64,000 nucleotides of DNA from an uncultured Clostridia bacterium (lineage in GTDB: Bacteria > Bacillota > Clostridia > Christensenellales > Aristaeellaceae). The position numbers and the translations under genes are program-made. The stretch is taken from contig CAKTZR010000010.1 in assembly GCA_934636105.1 (NCBI GenBank), positions 36,336 through 100,335 on the forward strand, written 5' to 3'. Shown piece after piece: positions 54,209-62,664 of the stretch (its first letter is position 1; every line of letters starts with the position of its first letter). Under the pieces are notes generated by a model, which saw only the letters and a program-made list of their open reading frames with translations, did no database searches and had not been told where the DNA came from.

Positions 54209-56560
54209 TTAACCTGCCTCATCTGCATAAATTGCGTTTTCCAGCGCTTTGACCGCCTGCATGTATCCGTCGCGCCCGCCGAAATATCCGGCAATCCGCG
54301 CGGGCTTTCCCATCTTCGCAAACGGGTCGAGCTTCAAAATGTCGGTCTTTTCGATCTCGTAAATGCCAGTGTTCATGTACCGATCCAGCAGCGCCTCCAG
54401 CACCTCGCGAGCCGCGCCGCTGTACCGGCTCAGGAAGTCCCGCTTCTTCACGTTGTCGGCGCGCTCCCTGCGAGTCAGCGGTTTTTTGTCGAAGGCGACA
54501 TGGCAGATGAAATCGAAGTCATCCACGTCGCCCATCCCCTGCTCCGCCTTCATCAGCTCCAGATCGATGCCCCGTTCCCGCAGCAGCTCGCGGATGCTCT
54601 CCTTCTTCTCCTCCGCCGTCCACTGGCGGATGAAGTTGTCCAGCGAGGCATAGGTGCCCAGGATGTTGGACTTCGTGTAGTCCACAATGCTTTCCTGCCG
54701 CAGCAGCTTGCCGTTGGTGTCATAGACGGAGACCGTCTTGTTGATGATGCGCACCGTGCAGCCCTCCGCGTCCACCACGGGCATCTGGCGCGGCGGGTCA
54801 GGATCGACCAGCGGATCACCCTCGCCGCCCTCCGGGCTGCCTCCGCGCGGCACACGGCTGCCGCCCGGCGTAAAGCCCTCGTCGATCTCGATGGGGCCGT
54901 CCCAGTCCGGGTCGGCAAACAAGCGCGTGACCGCTCGGAAGTCCATCACGACGAAGTGCGTCTTGCCCTCCTTCTCGCGCAGGCGCGTGCCCCGGCCGAT
55001 GATCTGCTTGAACTCCGTCATGGAGCTAATCATTTCATCCAGCACGATCAGCTTGGTCATCTTGCAGTCCGCGCCCGTGGAAAGCAGCTTGGAGGTCGTG
55101 GCGATCACTGGGTACTTCGCCCCAACGGAGATGAAATACTTGAGCTTCTTCTTGCCCTCGATGTCCCCGCCGGTAATCCGCACGACGTAATCCGGGTTCT
55201 GCTGCATCATGTCCGCATTCAGCTCCGCAAGCGCGTTGCGCATCCGCATCGCCGCGTCCTCCGTCGCGCAGAACACGATGGTCTTCGCCATGCGGTCCGT
55301 GCTCTTGAGGTAGGCCGTGATCTCTCTGGCCACCTGCCGGATGCGATCCTCGATGACGATGTTGTAATCGTAGTCGCTGTTGTTGTAGATTCTGTCCTCG
55401 ATTTCGTCGCCGTAGATGTCGCGCTGCCCCTTGTACGGCCGCCAGCCGTCGCTGATATCCGTCGTGATATTGATGACCTTGAAGGGCGCGAGGAAGCCGT
55501 CCTCGATGCCCTCCTTGAGGCTGTAGGTGTACACCGGGTCGCCGAAGTACGAGATGTTGGAGATGTACCGCGTCTCCTTGGGCGTGGCGGTCATGCCAAT
55601 CTGTGTCGCGGAAGAGAAATATTCCAGAATTCTGCGCCAGCGGCTCTCCTCCTTGGCGGAGCCGCGATGGCACTCATCGACGATCACGAGGTCGAAGAAG
55701 TCCGGCTGAAACAGCGCGGAGTAATGCTCCTCCTCGTCGTCCCCGACGAGCTGCTGATACAGGGAGAAGTACACCTCATACGACGTGATGCTGCTGGGAT
55801 CGTCCTTGACCACATTGATCTTGTGGATGGTCTTTTCCAGCGGTGCAAAGTCCTGCTGGATGGACTGATCGACCAGTATGTTTCGGTCAGCCAGATACAG
55901 GATTTTCTTTTTCATGCCGCTGCGCAGCAGACGGTAGACGATCTGGAACGCGGTGTAGGTCTTGCCCGTGCCCGTCGCCATGACAAGCAGAATCCTGTTC
56001 TGCCCGCGGGCGATGGCGTCCAGCGTGCGGTTCACGGCGACGCGCTGATAGTAGCGGGGCGGATAGGTGCTCTGGCTCGAATAGTACGGCTGCCCGATGA
56101 TGGCCTCCTCTGCCTGCGTCAGGCCCGCGCCGCCGTTTGCTCCCTTCTGAAAGCGCGCGTACAGCTCGTCCGGCGTCGGGAAATCCTCCATGGCGATGTC
56201 GCGCTCGGTACCCATCAGGAAGTCGTGCTCCCGGAAAGCGTCGCCGTTCGAGCTGTACGCGAAGGGAACGTCGAGCATCTGCGCATACGTCATGGCTTGC
56301 TGCAGTCCGTCCGCCACGGCGTGCTGATTGTCCTTGGCTTCGACAATCGCAATCGGGTTGTTCGCGTTGATGTACAGCACATAGTCCGCCCGCTTCGGCT
56401 GCGCACGCGACACCAGATTGCCCCGCAGATTGATCTTTCCGTCGGTAATCTGCGTCTCCGTCGTCATCCGCCCGTTCCACTTTGGGGAAAGCGCCGGCGT
56501 GATGAAGTTGAGCTTGATGTCCTCTTCGGTCATTTGCCACTTGGGAATGATGCCGCTCAT
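54209..56560 (-). CDS. hsdR: Type I restriction enzyme endonuclease/translocase HsdR
   Basis: 783 residues from ATG at 56560, preceded by TGGAGGGG; a GTG 15 bp upstream overlaps that ribosome site and is less likely. The N-terminal nuclease has the PD-(D/E)xK core (ADYVLY then IAIVEAK, about 57-76). The SF2 motor follows with Walker A ATGTGKT near 195, DECH box VDECHRG, TATPK, and motif VI QIIGRGTRLREKEGK. It translocates and cuts unmodified DNA. The order R-M-S is transcribed as one unit from a promoter at 56650-56678. Confidence 0.95.
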   Translation of the reverse strand: MSGIIPKWQMTEEDIKLNFITPALSPKWNGRMTTETQITDGKINLRGNLVSRAQPKRADYVLYINANNPIAIVEAKDNQHAVADGLQQAMTYAQMLDVPFAYSSNGDAFREHDFLMGTERDIAMEDFPTPDELYARFQKGANGGAGLTQAEEAIIGQPYYSSQSTYPPRYYQRVAVNRTLDAIARGQNRILLVMATGTGKTYTAFQIVYRLLRSGMKKKILYLADRNILVDQSIQQDFAPLEKTIHKINVVKDDPSSITSYEVYFSLYQQLVGDDEEEHYSALFQPDFFDLVIVDECHRGSAKEESRWRRILEYFSSATQIGMTATPKETRYISNISYFGDPVYTYSLKEGIEDGFLAPFKVINITTDISDGWRPYKGQRDIYGDEIEDRIYNNSDYDYNIVIEDRIRQVAREITAYLKSTDRMAKTIVFCATEDAAMRMRNALAELNADMMQQNPDYVVRITGGDIEGKKKLKYFISVGAKYPVIATTSKLLSTGADCKMTKLIVLDEMISSMTEFKQIIGRGTRLREKEGKTHFVVMDFRAVTRLFADPDWDGPIEIDEGFTPGGSRVPRGGSPEGGEGDPLVDPDPPRQMPVVDAEGCTVRIINKTVSVYDTNGKLLRQESIVDYTKSNILGTYASLDNFIRQWTAEEKKESIRELLRERGIDLELMKAEQGMGDVDDFDFICHVAFDKKPLTRRERADNVKKRDFLSRYSGAAREVLEALLDRYMNTGIYEIEKTDILKLDPFAKMGKPARIAGYFGGRDGYMQAVKALENAIYADEAG

Positions 56561-56649
56561 CCTCGTCCCCTCCACAAAATGCTGCCCGGTTCCAACCGGC
56601 TGCCTGCGCCAGAAGATTGCATAATCCGTCCATACTGGATGTTTATTCT

Positions 56650-56678
56650 ATTCTACCACAACGATGGAGCAGCAACAA
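56650..56678 (-). promoter_or_regulatory. Promoter of the hsdRMS operon
   Basis: Minus strand TTGTTG (56678-56673), 17-bp spacer, TAGAAT (56655-56650), with a second TAGAAT directly after it. The leader holds a small CCGGTT-GG-AACCGG hairpin. The stretch 56679-56859 shows nothing else recognisable. Confidence 0.55.
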
Positions 56679-56859
56679 GTGTGGATTGGATACGCTCAGT
56701 TTTTCAATGCTGTCAGCGGCTGCAATGTCCCACAGGCAGCGCGATATTCTCACGTTCCACTGCACGGCTTACACTGCCTTATCGCACGCAAACAAAATAT
56801 GCTAAACAACTGCTTTATTGGTTCCTGCATTGGCGAAGGATACGTATAAGCAAACTTGA

Positions 56860-56920
56860 GACAGTTTAGGACAACTTGGGACAATTCCGGACAGTTTGGT
56901 ACAAAATACTGTGCTATAAT
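56860..56920 (+). promoter_or_regulatory. Phased-repeat promoter, module 1
   Basis: ACA occurs at 56861, 56871, 56881, 56891 and 56901, exactly every 10 bp; the first four belong to GACA(G/A)(T/C)T units. The extended -10 TGCTATAAT ends at 56920. There is no -35 box; the repeats occupy its place. A downstream stem (CAAAG...CTTTG) and a run of eight Ts (56966-56973) could end a very short transcript. Confidence 0.65.
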
Positions 56921-57083
56921 GGTAGGGTCAAAGAGGATGGTTCTGGTCTATCCTTTGTCTATGAGTTTTTTTTCACTCAACGGGTTTTTCGCTGGATGCC
57001 GAACAGTCTGTCTTGCACGGAATGCTCGTCATGCCCCGCAGAAAGTCATTGGTACCCTGCCTACGCAAATCGAACCCTTAAAA

Positions 57084-57150
57084 GATGTCGCACAATGTCG
57101 CACGATGTCGCGCGATGTCGCATGATGTCCAAGTCAATACGTGCTATAAT
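57084..57150 (+). promoter_or_regulatory. Phased-repeat promoter, module 2
   Basis: ATGTC occurs at 57085, 57095, 57105, 57115 and 57125, exactly every 10 bp (units GATGTCGCAC with small changes). The shared block TCAATACGTGCTATAATG follows, with the extended -10 box at 57142-57150. Confidence 0.7.
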
Positions 57151-57210
57151 GTAAACTGTCAAAGAAGGACGAGAGCGCATACCCTGCCCGGCGCAACCCG
57201 AACTCAAAAA

Positions 57211-57267
57211 GTTGTCACCGAATGTCACCAAAAGGCGCGAGACAGACGAGTCAATACGTGCTATAAT
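57211..57267 (+). promoter_or_regulatory. Phased-repeat promoter, module 3
   Basis: TGTCACC at 57213 and 57223 (10 bp apart), a GACAGACGAG unit at 57241, then the same TCAATACGTGCTATAATG block with TGCTATAAT ending at 57267. The following stretch to the parM-like start (57268-57546) holds a leader with a hairpin and no convincing gene. Confidence 0.65.
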
Positions 57268-57487
57268 GCAAATTGGTAAAGAATGATGAGTGCGCATGAT
57301 GCAGCCCCGCATCGGAGAAAACCATCCATGGGCAGTACATCCGGATGATCAGATAAACCCAAACCAGCGTTGGCGGAATCCCCGTCAGCGCTTTTTCTTT
57401 GCCCAAAACCTGAAAGGCGGTGATTCTATGTGATTTCCACATCCCCTTTCCTGTCTCCGTTGTCAGGCGGAGCGTCCCCCTTATCCG

Positions 57488-57513
57488 GACAGGCTTCATG
57501 GCCTGTCTTTTCT
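57488..57513 (+). terminator. Terminator-like hairpin in the leader of the parM-like remnant
   Basis: A perfect 7-bp stem, GACAGGC (57488-57494) with GCCTGTC (57501-57507), followed by TTTTCT, 34 bp before the start codon. It could be an attenuator controlling the downstream gene. Confidence 0.6.
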
Positions 57514-57546
57514 ATTCTCACCAAACAACTGAAAGAGAGGTATATT

Positions 57547-58079
57547 ATGAAACAGCTTAAGAACATGCAAATCATCGGCATTGACAATGGCTACGGCAAC
57601 CTGAAAACCGCCAGCGGTATCTTCCCTGCCAGCGTCCTGACCTTCGACCACGAGCCCGTCCACGCGCAAGACCTGCTGGTTTACAACGGCAAGTATCACG
57701 TCATCGGCAGCGGACACCGGGAGTCCATCCCGGACAAAGTCAGCAACCCGGATCACTATATTCTGACCCTCGCCGGCATCGGGCAGTCCAGCCAGCGCGC
57801 AGGCCGCTGCGTCAGCTTCATGCGGAGCGCGGCTTGTCCTACAGCGCGCTGATCGTTCCGGCGGTCAATGCTTATTATGGCAAGCCAACCGCGGATGAAG
57901 GCTTGCGGGAGACGATTCGTTCAATCGTCCGGGAGGAGCTGGCAGCTCCCTCTGTTCAGCTTGGCGATCTGCTGCAAACGCTGAACATAGTCACATCTTC
58001 GACATCTCCTTCTCCCATCCGAAGTGATGAGCCTGACGACGACGATCTCGACGATGCGCTGGACAGCTTCGGTTGCTGA
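57547..58079 (+). pseudogene. Collapsed parM/parR-type partition remnant
   Basis: The first 80 or so codons from ATG 57547 (AGAGAGG upstream) encode the start of a ParM-like actin ATPase: IIGIDNGYGNLKTASGIFPA, then LLVYNGKYHVIGSGH and DHYILTLAGIG. The frame then loses similarity and stops at 57852. From about 57800 another frame encodes LHAERGLSYSALIVPAVNAYY, LRETIRSIVREEL and an acidic DDDDLDDALDSF end. That looks like the helix-turn-helix half and tail of a ribbon-helix-helix partner (ParR-like). Most of ParM (over 200 residues) and the ParR N-terminus are missing between them, as if one internal deletion joined the two genes. Confidence 0.55.
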
Positions 58080-58334
58080 TGCTCTTTGGTGCTCATACGC
58101 ACTACAATTCCATCTCCAGCTTCGTATCGCGCGATACCTTTGGCATCAGAACGCACCACCGTGCACCAACCCCGCAAAGCAGGAAGCCATGCCGTCAAAA
58201 GCATAGCTTCCTGTCTTTGAGCCGGGTGCAGGGCGGCAGCGCCTGCCGGGTGTGCAGAGGGCAGCGTCCCTGCCCGGAGTCCAGAGGCGGAGCGCTCTGG
58301 CCCACGGCACTTTGCTGGATTCCGCAGGAAGACA

Positions 58335-58374
58335 GAAAGTGTCATAGTGGGTAATTACACTTTCGCAGAAAGTG
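58335..58374 (+). other. Putative oriT of the MOBV relaxase
   Basis: GAAAGTGT (58335-58342) and ACACTTTC (58357-58364) flank CATAGTGGGTAATT, close in layout to the pMV158 oriT, where AAAGTATAGTGTGTTATACTTT has the nick in TAGTG/TTA. A second palindrome overlaps it: CACTTTC-GCA-GAAAGTG (58358-58374). It lies 70 bp upstream of the relaxase gene. The rest of the gene-free stretch 58080-58441 is GC-rich and ends in direct repeats CCGTGCCCC and a strong ribosome site. Confidence 0.7.
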
Positions 58375-58441
58375 CCGTGCCCCCGTCACCCCGTGCCCCA
58401 AACGCAACTTACAACACCCCCCCAAGAAAGGAGGCGATTCC

Positions 58442-59722
58442 ATGGCAAGAAATGACGGCGTGGACCGCACCACCGTCCGCAACCAGCCCCGAACCGAAAG
58501 CAATATCGCCGACGCTGAAGCCCACAATGAGCGTCAGAAAGCCTGCTACCGGAACGAGGATATTGTCCCCGAACGCAGTCATCTGAACATCCACTTCAAG
58601 GAGCCTTCCGGCAGCTATCAGGAGATGTTCCGGCAGATGGAGCAGGACGGCACCATCTCTACCCGGGGTCTCAAGCAGGACGCCGTCCATTATGGCGAGC
58701 TGGTTTTCGATGTCAACTCCGCGTATTTCCACAATCACGGCGGCTACGAGTTTGCACAGGCGTTCTACGCCGAGGCATACCGGGCTGCCGTCGATATTGT
58801 CGGCGGCGAGCAATACATCCTCTCCGCCGTCATGCACGCTGACGAACGCAACCAGGGCATGAGCAAGGCCCTTGGCTACGACGTATGGCACTATCATCTT
58901 CATGTGGTCTATGTGCCCGTCGTTGAAAAACAGATTCTGTGGTCGAAGCGCTGCAAGGACCCGGCGCTGATCGGCACCGTCAAGGAGACCGTCATGCAGA
59001 TCAGCCACAGCAAAAAGTGGCAGTCCCGGCCTGTACTGGATGAATTCGGAGAGCCCTTGCGCACGAAAACAGGCAAGATTGTCCTGAAGAAATCCTACAG
59101 CATTTTGCAGGATCGGTACCACGACGCCATGTTCGCAGCGGGCTACACCGACGTGGAGCGCGGCGAACGCGGCAGCACGGAAGAGCACCTGACCACCGTG
59201 CAGTTCAAGGTCATGAAGGAGCAGGAAGCTCTCGACACCATCATGGCGCAGCAGCAAAGCACGGAGCAGGCTGTTCGTCTGGCGCAGGCAAACCGGGAGG
59301 AGGCTGAGCGTGAAGTCGAAGCCGCAAAAAAGAAGATGGATGCACTTGTGAAGAGCGACAAAGAGGTCAAAGCATTCGTACAAAGCCTGGGTTCCGCAGA
59401 CGAGCTTCTGCCCGACACCGAGATGCTGGAAACCGCCAGGAGCTACCGTGCAGGGAAGGCTCTCCCAGTCATCAAAAAGCTCGTCCGCAAGCTGAGAGAA
59501 GTCTATGCTTTGCTGGTCAACGAGCGCCAGAGGAACAACGATATGCTCAGAGAAACCGCGTACTGGAAGCGAAAAGCAGAACCCAATGAGCTCATGCAGG
59601 AGAAGGCTTCCAAACTGGACAGGCTGACCCGGACACTCGGCGCGGATGAAATCGACCGGCTGCTGTCTCAGCGCAGCACCCATGAACATAGCCGATATAA
59701 AGCATGGGAAACCAACCGATAA
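58442..59722 (+). CDS. MOBV-family relaxase (Mob/Pre, plasmid recombination type)
   Basis: 426 residues. The N-terminus has the MOBV pattern RNEDIVPERSHLNIHFKEP near 37-55 and, near 140-160, ADERN...WHYHLHVVYVPV with the H-x-H metal ligands. In this branch an insertion separates the ADE and HxH parts. The C-terminal half is a long coiled coil (EQAVRLAQANREEAEREVEA). It nicks oriT and leads the strand into a recipient cell with helper transfer machinery. AAAGGAGGCGATTCC precedes the ATG. The gene overlaps the CHC2 primase gene. Confidence 0.9.
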   Translation: MARNDGVDRTTVRNQPRTESNIADAEAHNERQKACYRNEDIVPERSHLNIHFKEPSGSYQEMFRQMEQDGTISTRGLKQDAVHYGELVFDVNSAYFHNHGGYEFAQAFYAEAYRAAVDIVGGEQYILSAVMHADERNQGMSKALGYDVWHYHLHVVYVPVVEKQILWSKRCKDPALIGTVKETVMQISHSKKWQSRPVLDEFGEPLRTKTGKIVLKKSYSILQDRYHDAMFAAGYTDVERGERGSTEEHLTTVQFKVMKEQEALDTIMAQQQSTEQAVRLAQANREEAEREVEAAKKKMDALVKSDKEVKAFVQSLGSADELLPDTEMLETARSYRAGKALPVIKKLVRKLREVYALLVNERQRNNDMLRETAYWKRKAEPNELMQEKASKLDRLTRTLGADEIDRLLSQRSTHEHSRYKAWETNR

Positions 59723-60404
59723 CCTGAAAACTCATCTTCAACAATCAATCCCTACAAAACTGGCAGAATACAAGGAAGTGAAACATACGAGAATTTTCGA
59801 TACCCTCAAAGCCCGCATAACCGTCCCGCAGGCAGCTGCATATTACGGCGTCAGGATCGGGCGAAACGGCATGTGCTGCTGTCCGTTCCATTCGGACAAG
59901 ACGCCCTCCATGAAGATCAACGAAACTTACTATTATTGCTTCGGCTGTCACAGCACCGGCGACGTGATCGACTTCACTGCCAGACTGTTCGATTTATCTC
60001 CCCTCGATGCTGCACGCAAGCTGGCAGCAGATTTCGGTATCGACCCCAACACGCCGGTATCCGCTGCCGTTGCGCTTCCCCGTATCCGGCAGGAGGAATC
60101 CCAGCGGGAACGGGAAGGGCACTGCGCCTCCGTGCTGATTGAATACGAACGGCTCCTGAAAAGCCGCCAGCAACGATTTGCCCCCGTTCATCCCTCGGAT
60201 GAATGGGACGACCGCCTCATATCCGCCAGCCATGCGCTACCGCAGGTGTCCTATATGATCGGCTGTCTGTACGATGCAGACAGCGTTATCCGCAAAGATA
60301 CCGCCAACTCTCTGCTCGGCGACGGCACCATACACAGCATCGAACGTTGGAACGTCACCCACAGAGAGGGGGCGAACGCACATGACGAAGCGCTTGCGGC
60401 CTGA
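59682..60404 (+). CDS. CHC2 zinc-finger (DnaG-type) primase domain protein
   Basis: 241 residues if begun at ATG 59682 inside the relaxase gene; a GTG at 59778 is the next choice and would better match the usual family start (DTLKARITVPQAAAYYG). No clear ribosome site helps. The zinc-binding core is CCCPFHSDKTPSMKI followed by YYYCFGCHSTGDVIDF. The TOPRIM catalytic part of DnaG is missing, so it is a primase fragment or DNA-binding partner of the downstream helicase. It overlaps the helicase gene by 23 bp. Confidence 0.82.
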   Translation: MNIADIKHGKPTDNLKTHLQQSIPTKLAEYKEVKHTRIFDTLKARITVPQAAAYYGVRIGRNGMCCCPFHSDKTPSMKINETYYYCFGCHSTGDVIDFTARLFDLSPLDAARKLAADFGIDPNTPVSAAVALPRIRQEESQREREGHCASVLIEYERLLKSRQQRFAPVHPSDEWDDRLISASHALPQVSYMIGCLYDADSVIRKDTANSLLGDGTIHSIERWNVTHREGANAHDEALAA

Positions 60405-61746
60405 CCAGTTCCCGCCCTGGTACGACGGACAGAGTATCAATGAAGCGGCGTTCTGCCGGGAGTTTCTGGCTTCGCACAAGCTGCTCTACACCGAAAACAG
60501 CTTCTTTACGCCGGAAGGACGCATGACCGACGTAGCGCCGCTCAAGACGGAAATCTACCAAATCATCGAGCCCTATGCGTCCACCAGCGTCCCGAAGAAG
60601 ATTTCCAATATCATCGAGCTGCTGAAAATCACGGCGCACATTGACGACTTCCCGCCGCAGACAGACCGGATTCACGTCGCAAACGGCACACTGTTTCTGG
60701 ACGGATCGTTCTCCGAATCCAAGAGTGAAATCGTGCGCAACCGCTTCCCGGTGGCCTACAATCCCTCTGCACCCAGCCCAGAAACGTGGCTGGGCTTTCT
60801 TCATGGCCTTCTGTATGAAGATGACATTCCCACCCTGCAGGAATACATCGGCTACTGCCTGATCCCCAGCAACAAGGGACAGCGCATGATGGTCATCAAG
60901 GGCAACGGCGGCGAGGGCAAGTCGCAGATCGGCACCGTTCTGTCCCATCTCTTTGGTTGCAACGCCAAGGACGGCAGCGTGGGCAAGGTGTCCGAAAACC
61001 GCTTTGCCCGCGCCGATCTGGAGCACATCCATTTGCTGATCGACGATGACATGCGCATGGAAGCCCTGCGTCAGACCAACTACGTCAAGTCGCTGGTCAC
61101 CGCGCAGGGGCGCATGGATCTGGAAAAGAAGGGCAGGCAAAGCTATCAGGGCTGGATGTTCGCCCGACTGCTGGCGTTTTCCAACGGCGACCTGCAATCC
61201 CTCTACGACCGCAGCAACGGCTTCTATCGCCGCCAGCTGATTCTGACCACCAGGGAGCGCCCGCCAGATCGCGCGGATGACCCCGACATCGCGGAGAAGA
61301 TGTGCCGCGAACTGGAAGGCATCCTCCTCTGGGTCTTTGAGGGTCTGCAGCGTCTGGTGGCGAATCATTTCCGCTTCACCGAAAGCGTCCGCGCTCGTTC
61401 CAACCGGGAAACGATTAAGCAGGACGCCAATAACGTGCTGCTCTTTATGGAAGCCGGGGATTATATCCAGCTCACGCCCGAAGGGAAGGTTGGCTCGCAG
61501 GAGCTCTACGAAATCTACACCGTCTGGTGCCGTGAGAACGGCTTCTCGCCGCTCAAGAACCGGAGCTTTTCGGAATTCCTGATTGCCAATCAGAAGAAGT
61601 ACAGCATCGAACATTCCAACAATCTGACGAACCTCGTCGGCCGCCGCGTGTGGGGCTTTACCGGCATTGAGCCGGTGCTAAGGCTCCCGCTCAGAACGGC
61701 AGACGGATGGCAGCACGATTGCTCGGATGATAACCCGTTTATTTGA
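60382..61746 (+). CDS. P4/D5-type primase-helicase (SF3 helicase)
   Basis: 454 residues. The D5_N region (ISNIIELLKITAHID through GTLFLDGSF) leads into an SF3 ATPase: Walker A VIKGNGGEGKSQIG near 172, Walker B HLLIDDDM near 218, and a sensor-type asparagine in LLAFSNGDLQSL. A winged-helix-like C-terminus follows. Such proteins unwind the origin of phages, plasmids and mobile islands. ATG at 60382 follows GAGGGGGCGAACGCAC. With the CHC2 protein it forms the replication module of the element. Confidence 0.88.
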   Translation: MTKRLRPDQFPPWYDGQSINEAAFCREFLASHKLLYTENSFFTPEGRMTDVAPLKTEIYQIIEPYASTSVPKKISNIIELLKITAHIDDFPPQTDRIHVANGTLFLDGSFSESKSEIVRNRFPVAYNPSAPSPETWLGFLHGLLYEDDIPTLQEYIGYCLIPSNKGQRMMVIKGNGGEGKSQIGTVLSHLFGCNAKDGSVGKVSENRFARADLEHIHLLIDDDMRMEALRQTNYVKSLVTAQGRMDLEKKGRQSYQGWMFARLLAFSNGDLQSLYDRSNGFYRRQLILTTRERPPDRADDPDIAEKMCRELEGILLWVFEGLQRLVANHFRFTESVRARSNRETIKQDANNVLLFMEAGDYIQLTPEGKVGSQELYEIYTVWCRENGFSPLKNRSFSEFLIANQKKYSIEHSNNLTNLVGRRVWGFTGIEPVLRLPLRTADGWQHDCSDDNPFI

Positions 61747-61760
61747 AATTCCCTATAAGT

Positions 61761-61833
61761 GAGAATTTTCGCGATTCTCTGTGTACATACGTACACACAT
61801 ACAATGGGATTGTACACATGTACGTATGTACGC
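61761..61833 (+). other. Two consecutive hairpins, candidate replication origin or regulatory structure
   Basis: GAGAAT/ATTCTC (61761-61766 with 61774-61779) is followed by a 53-bp near-palindrome (61781-61833). In it, GTGTACATACGTACA...ACAAT pairs with ATTGT...TGTACGTATGTACGC across a GGG loop, 20 of 25 positions matching. It lies immediately after the helicase gene. No protein is encoded in 61747-61918. Confidence 0.6.
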
Positions 61834-61918
61834 AGTGGATTCGCATATCTGCAGGAACAAGAAAGGAACACTGAACCTCTATGCACCCACCACCGATCAA
61901 CCCTTTATTGGAGGAATC

Positions 61919-62122
61919 ATGGCTTTGCTCAAAAGAATGCCTGAACAGAACGCCGCCTTTGAGCGGTGCGTCGGCTTTCTTGCCGAAATGATCGAAAAGT
62001 ACAGCGGGAAGGTGGAGTTTCCCGTTCTTCCCGCTGACAGCAAAACGAGTTGGGACAGTTTATCCAATCCATCATCACAAACAAATTCAGAAGAACCATT
62101 GACAAATGATATGGCTGCGTAA
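61919..62122 (+). CDS. Small element-encoded protein of unknown function
   Basis: 67 residues: LLKRMPEQNAAFERCVGFLAEMIEKY at the start, then a polar Ser/Asn-rich tail. GGAGG lies 4 bp before the ATG at 61919; the frame is open upstream but that part is the hairpin region. Small proteins with this beginning appear in Tn-like elements of Firmicutes, to my memory, without a defined role. Confidence 0.65.
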   Translation: MALLKRMPEQNAAFERCVGFLAEMIEKYSGKVEFPVLPADSKTSWDSLSNPSSQTNSEEPLTNDMAA

Positions 62123-62182
62123 TAAAATGCAGTTGGGACAAAATACACGAACAGTTACTGCACGATTGACAGGAGGTGCACC

Positions 62183-62590
62183 ATGCTTCAGAATCATCCT
62201 GCTCCTGAGAGCCGCACGCTGCCCCAACATATCACCGACGAGCACAACGGCCTGAGCTACACCCTTCACGGCGATTATTACTTTCCGGATCTGGAGCTTC
62301 CGGAGCAGCAGCCCATCGGCAAATGGGGCCGGCTGCACCTCCGGCGCCTGGAATCGAACCATCCGGGTCATTTCCAAAGGCTTCTGCTCACGGGAGCACT
62401 GAATGCCTATCTGCACACTGTCGATGAGCAGGCCAGCGAGCGTTTCGATGTTCTCATGAAGGGATATGCCCAAAGCTGGGGCATCACCGAAGCCCTGAAG
62501 GCTGAAGATCCCATAAAGTGGGTCGGGCTCATGAATCTGGCGCGCGCCGAAGCGGAGCACAACGTGATGACCGAAATCATCTGCGCCTGA
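62183..62590 (+). CDS. tnpV: TnpV-family transposon-encoded protein
   Basis: 135 residues. GDYYFPDLELPEQQPIGKWG, then HLRRLESNHPGHFQRLLLTGALNAYL, matches the TnpV family of Tn4451-like elements (LPDLxLPE-x-IGxWG-xxHLRYLK). The function of TnpV is not established. AGGAGGTGCACC precedes the ATG. It lies between the small gene and rhuM in the element. Confidence 0.85.
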   Translation: MLQNHPAPESRTLPQHITDEHNGLSYTLHGDYYFPDLELPEQQPIGKWGRLHLRRLESNHPGHFQRLLLTGALNAYLHTVDEQASERFDVLMKGYAQSWGITEALKAEDPIKWVGLMNLARAEAEHNVMTEIICA

Positions 62591-62664
62591 ACCACCTTCC
62601 TTCACCGGCTCGTATCCAATCGGGCCGGGGAAGGCTTCCATAAACCGCACGAGGAGGAATTCCC

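Noticed and set aside
53291..56869. A 1192-codon plus-strand frame opposite hsdM and hsdR
   Set aside because: Antisense shadow of two well-supported genes; no recognisable domain or ribosome site.
57060..57090. tRNA-like TCGAACCC fragment
   Set aside because: No cloverleaf can be formed around it; it belongs to the repeat-unit spacer.
56860..57267. CRISPR array
   Set aside because: Repeats are only 10 bp, without regular spacers, and no cas gene is near.
56856..57312. Short open frames across the phased-repeat region
   Set aside because: They are made of the repeats themselves, lack ribosome binding sites and have unnatural composition.
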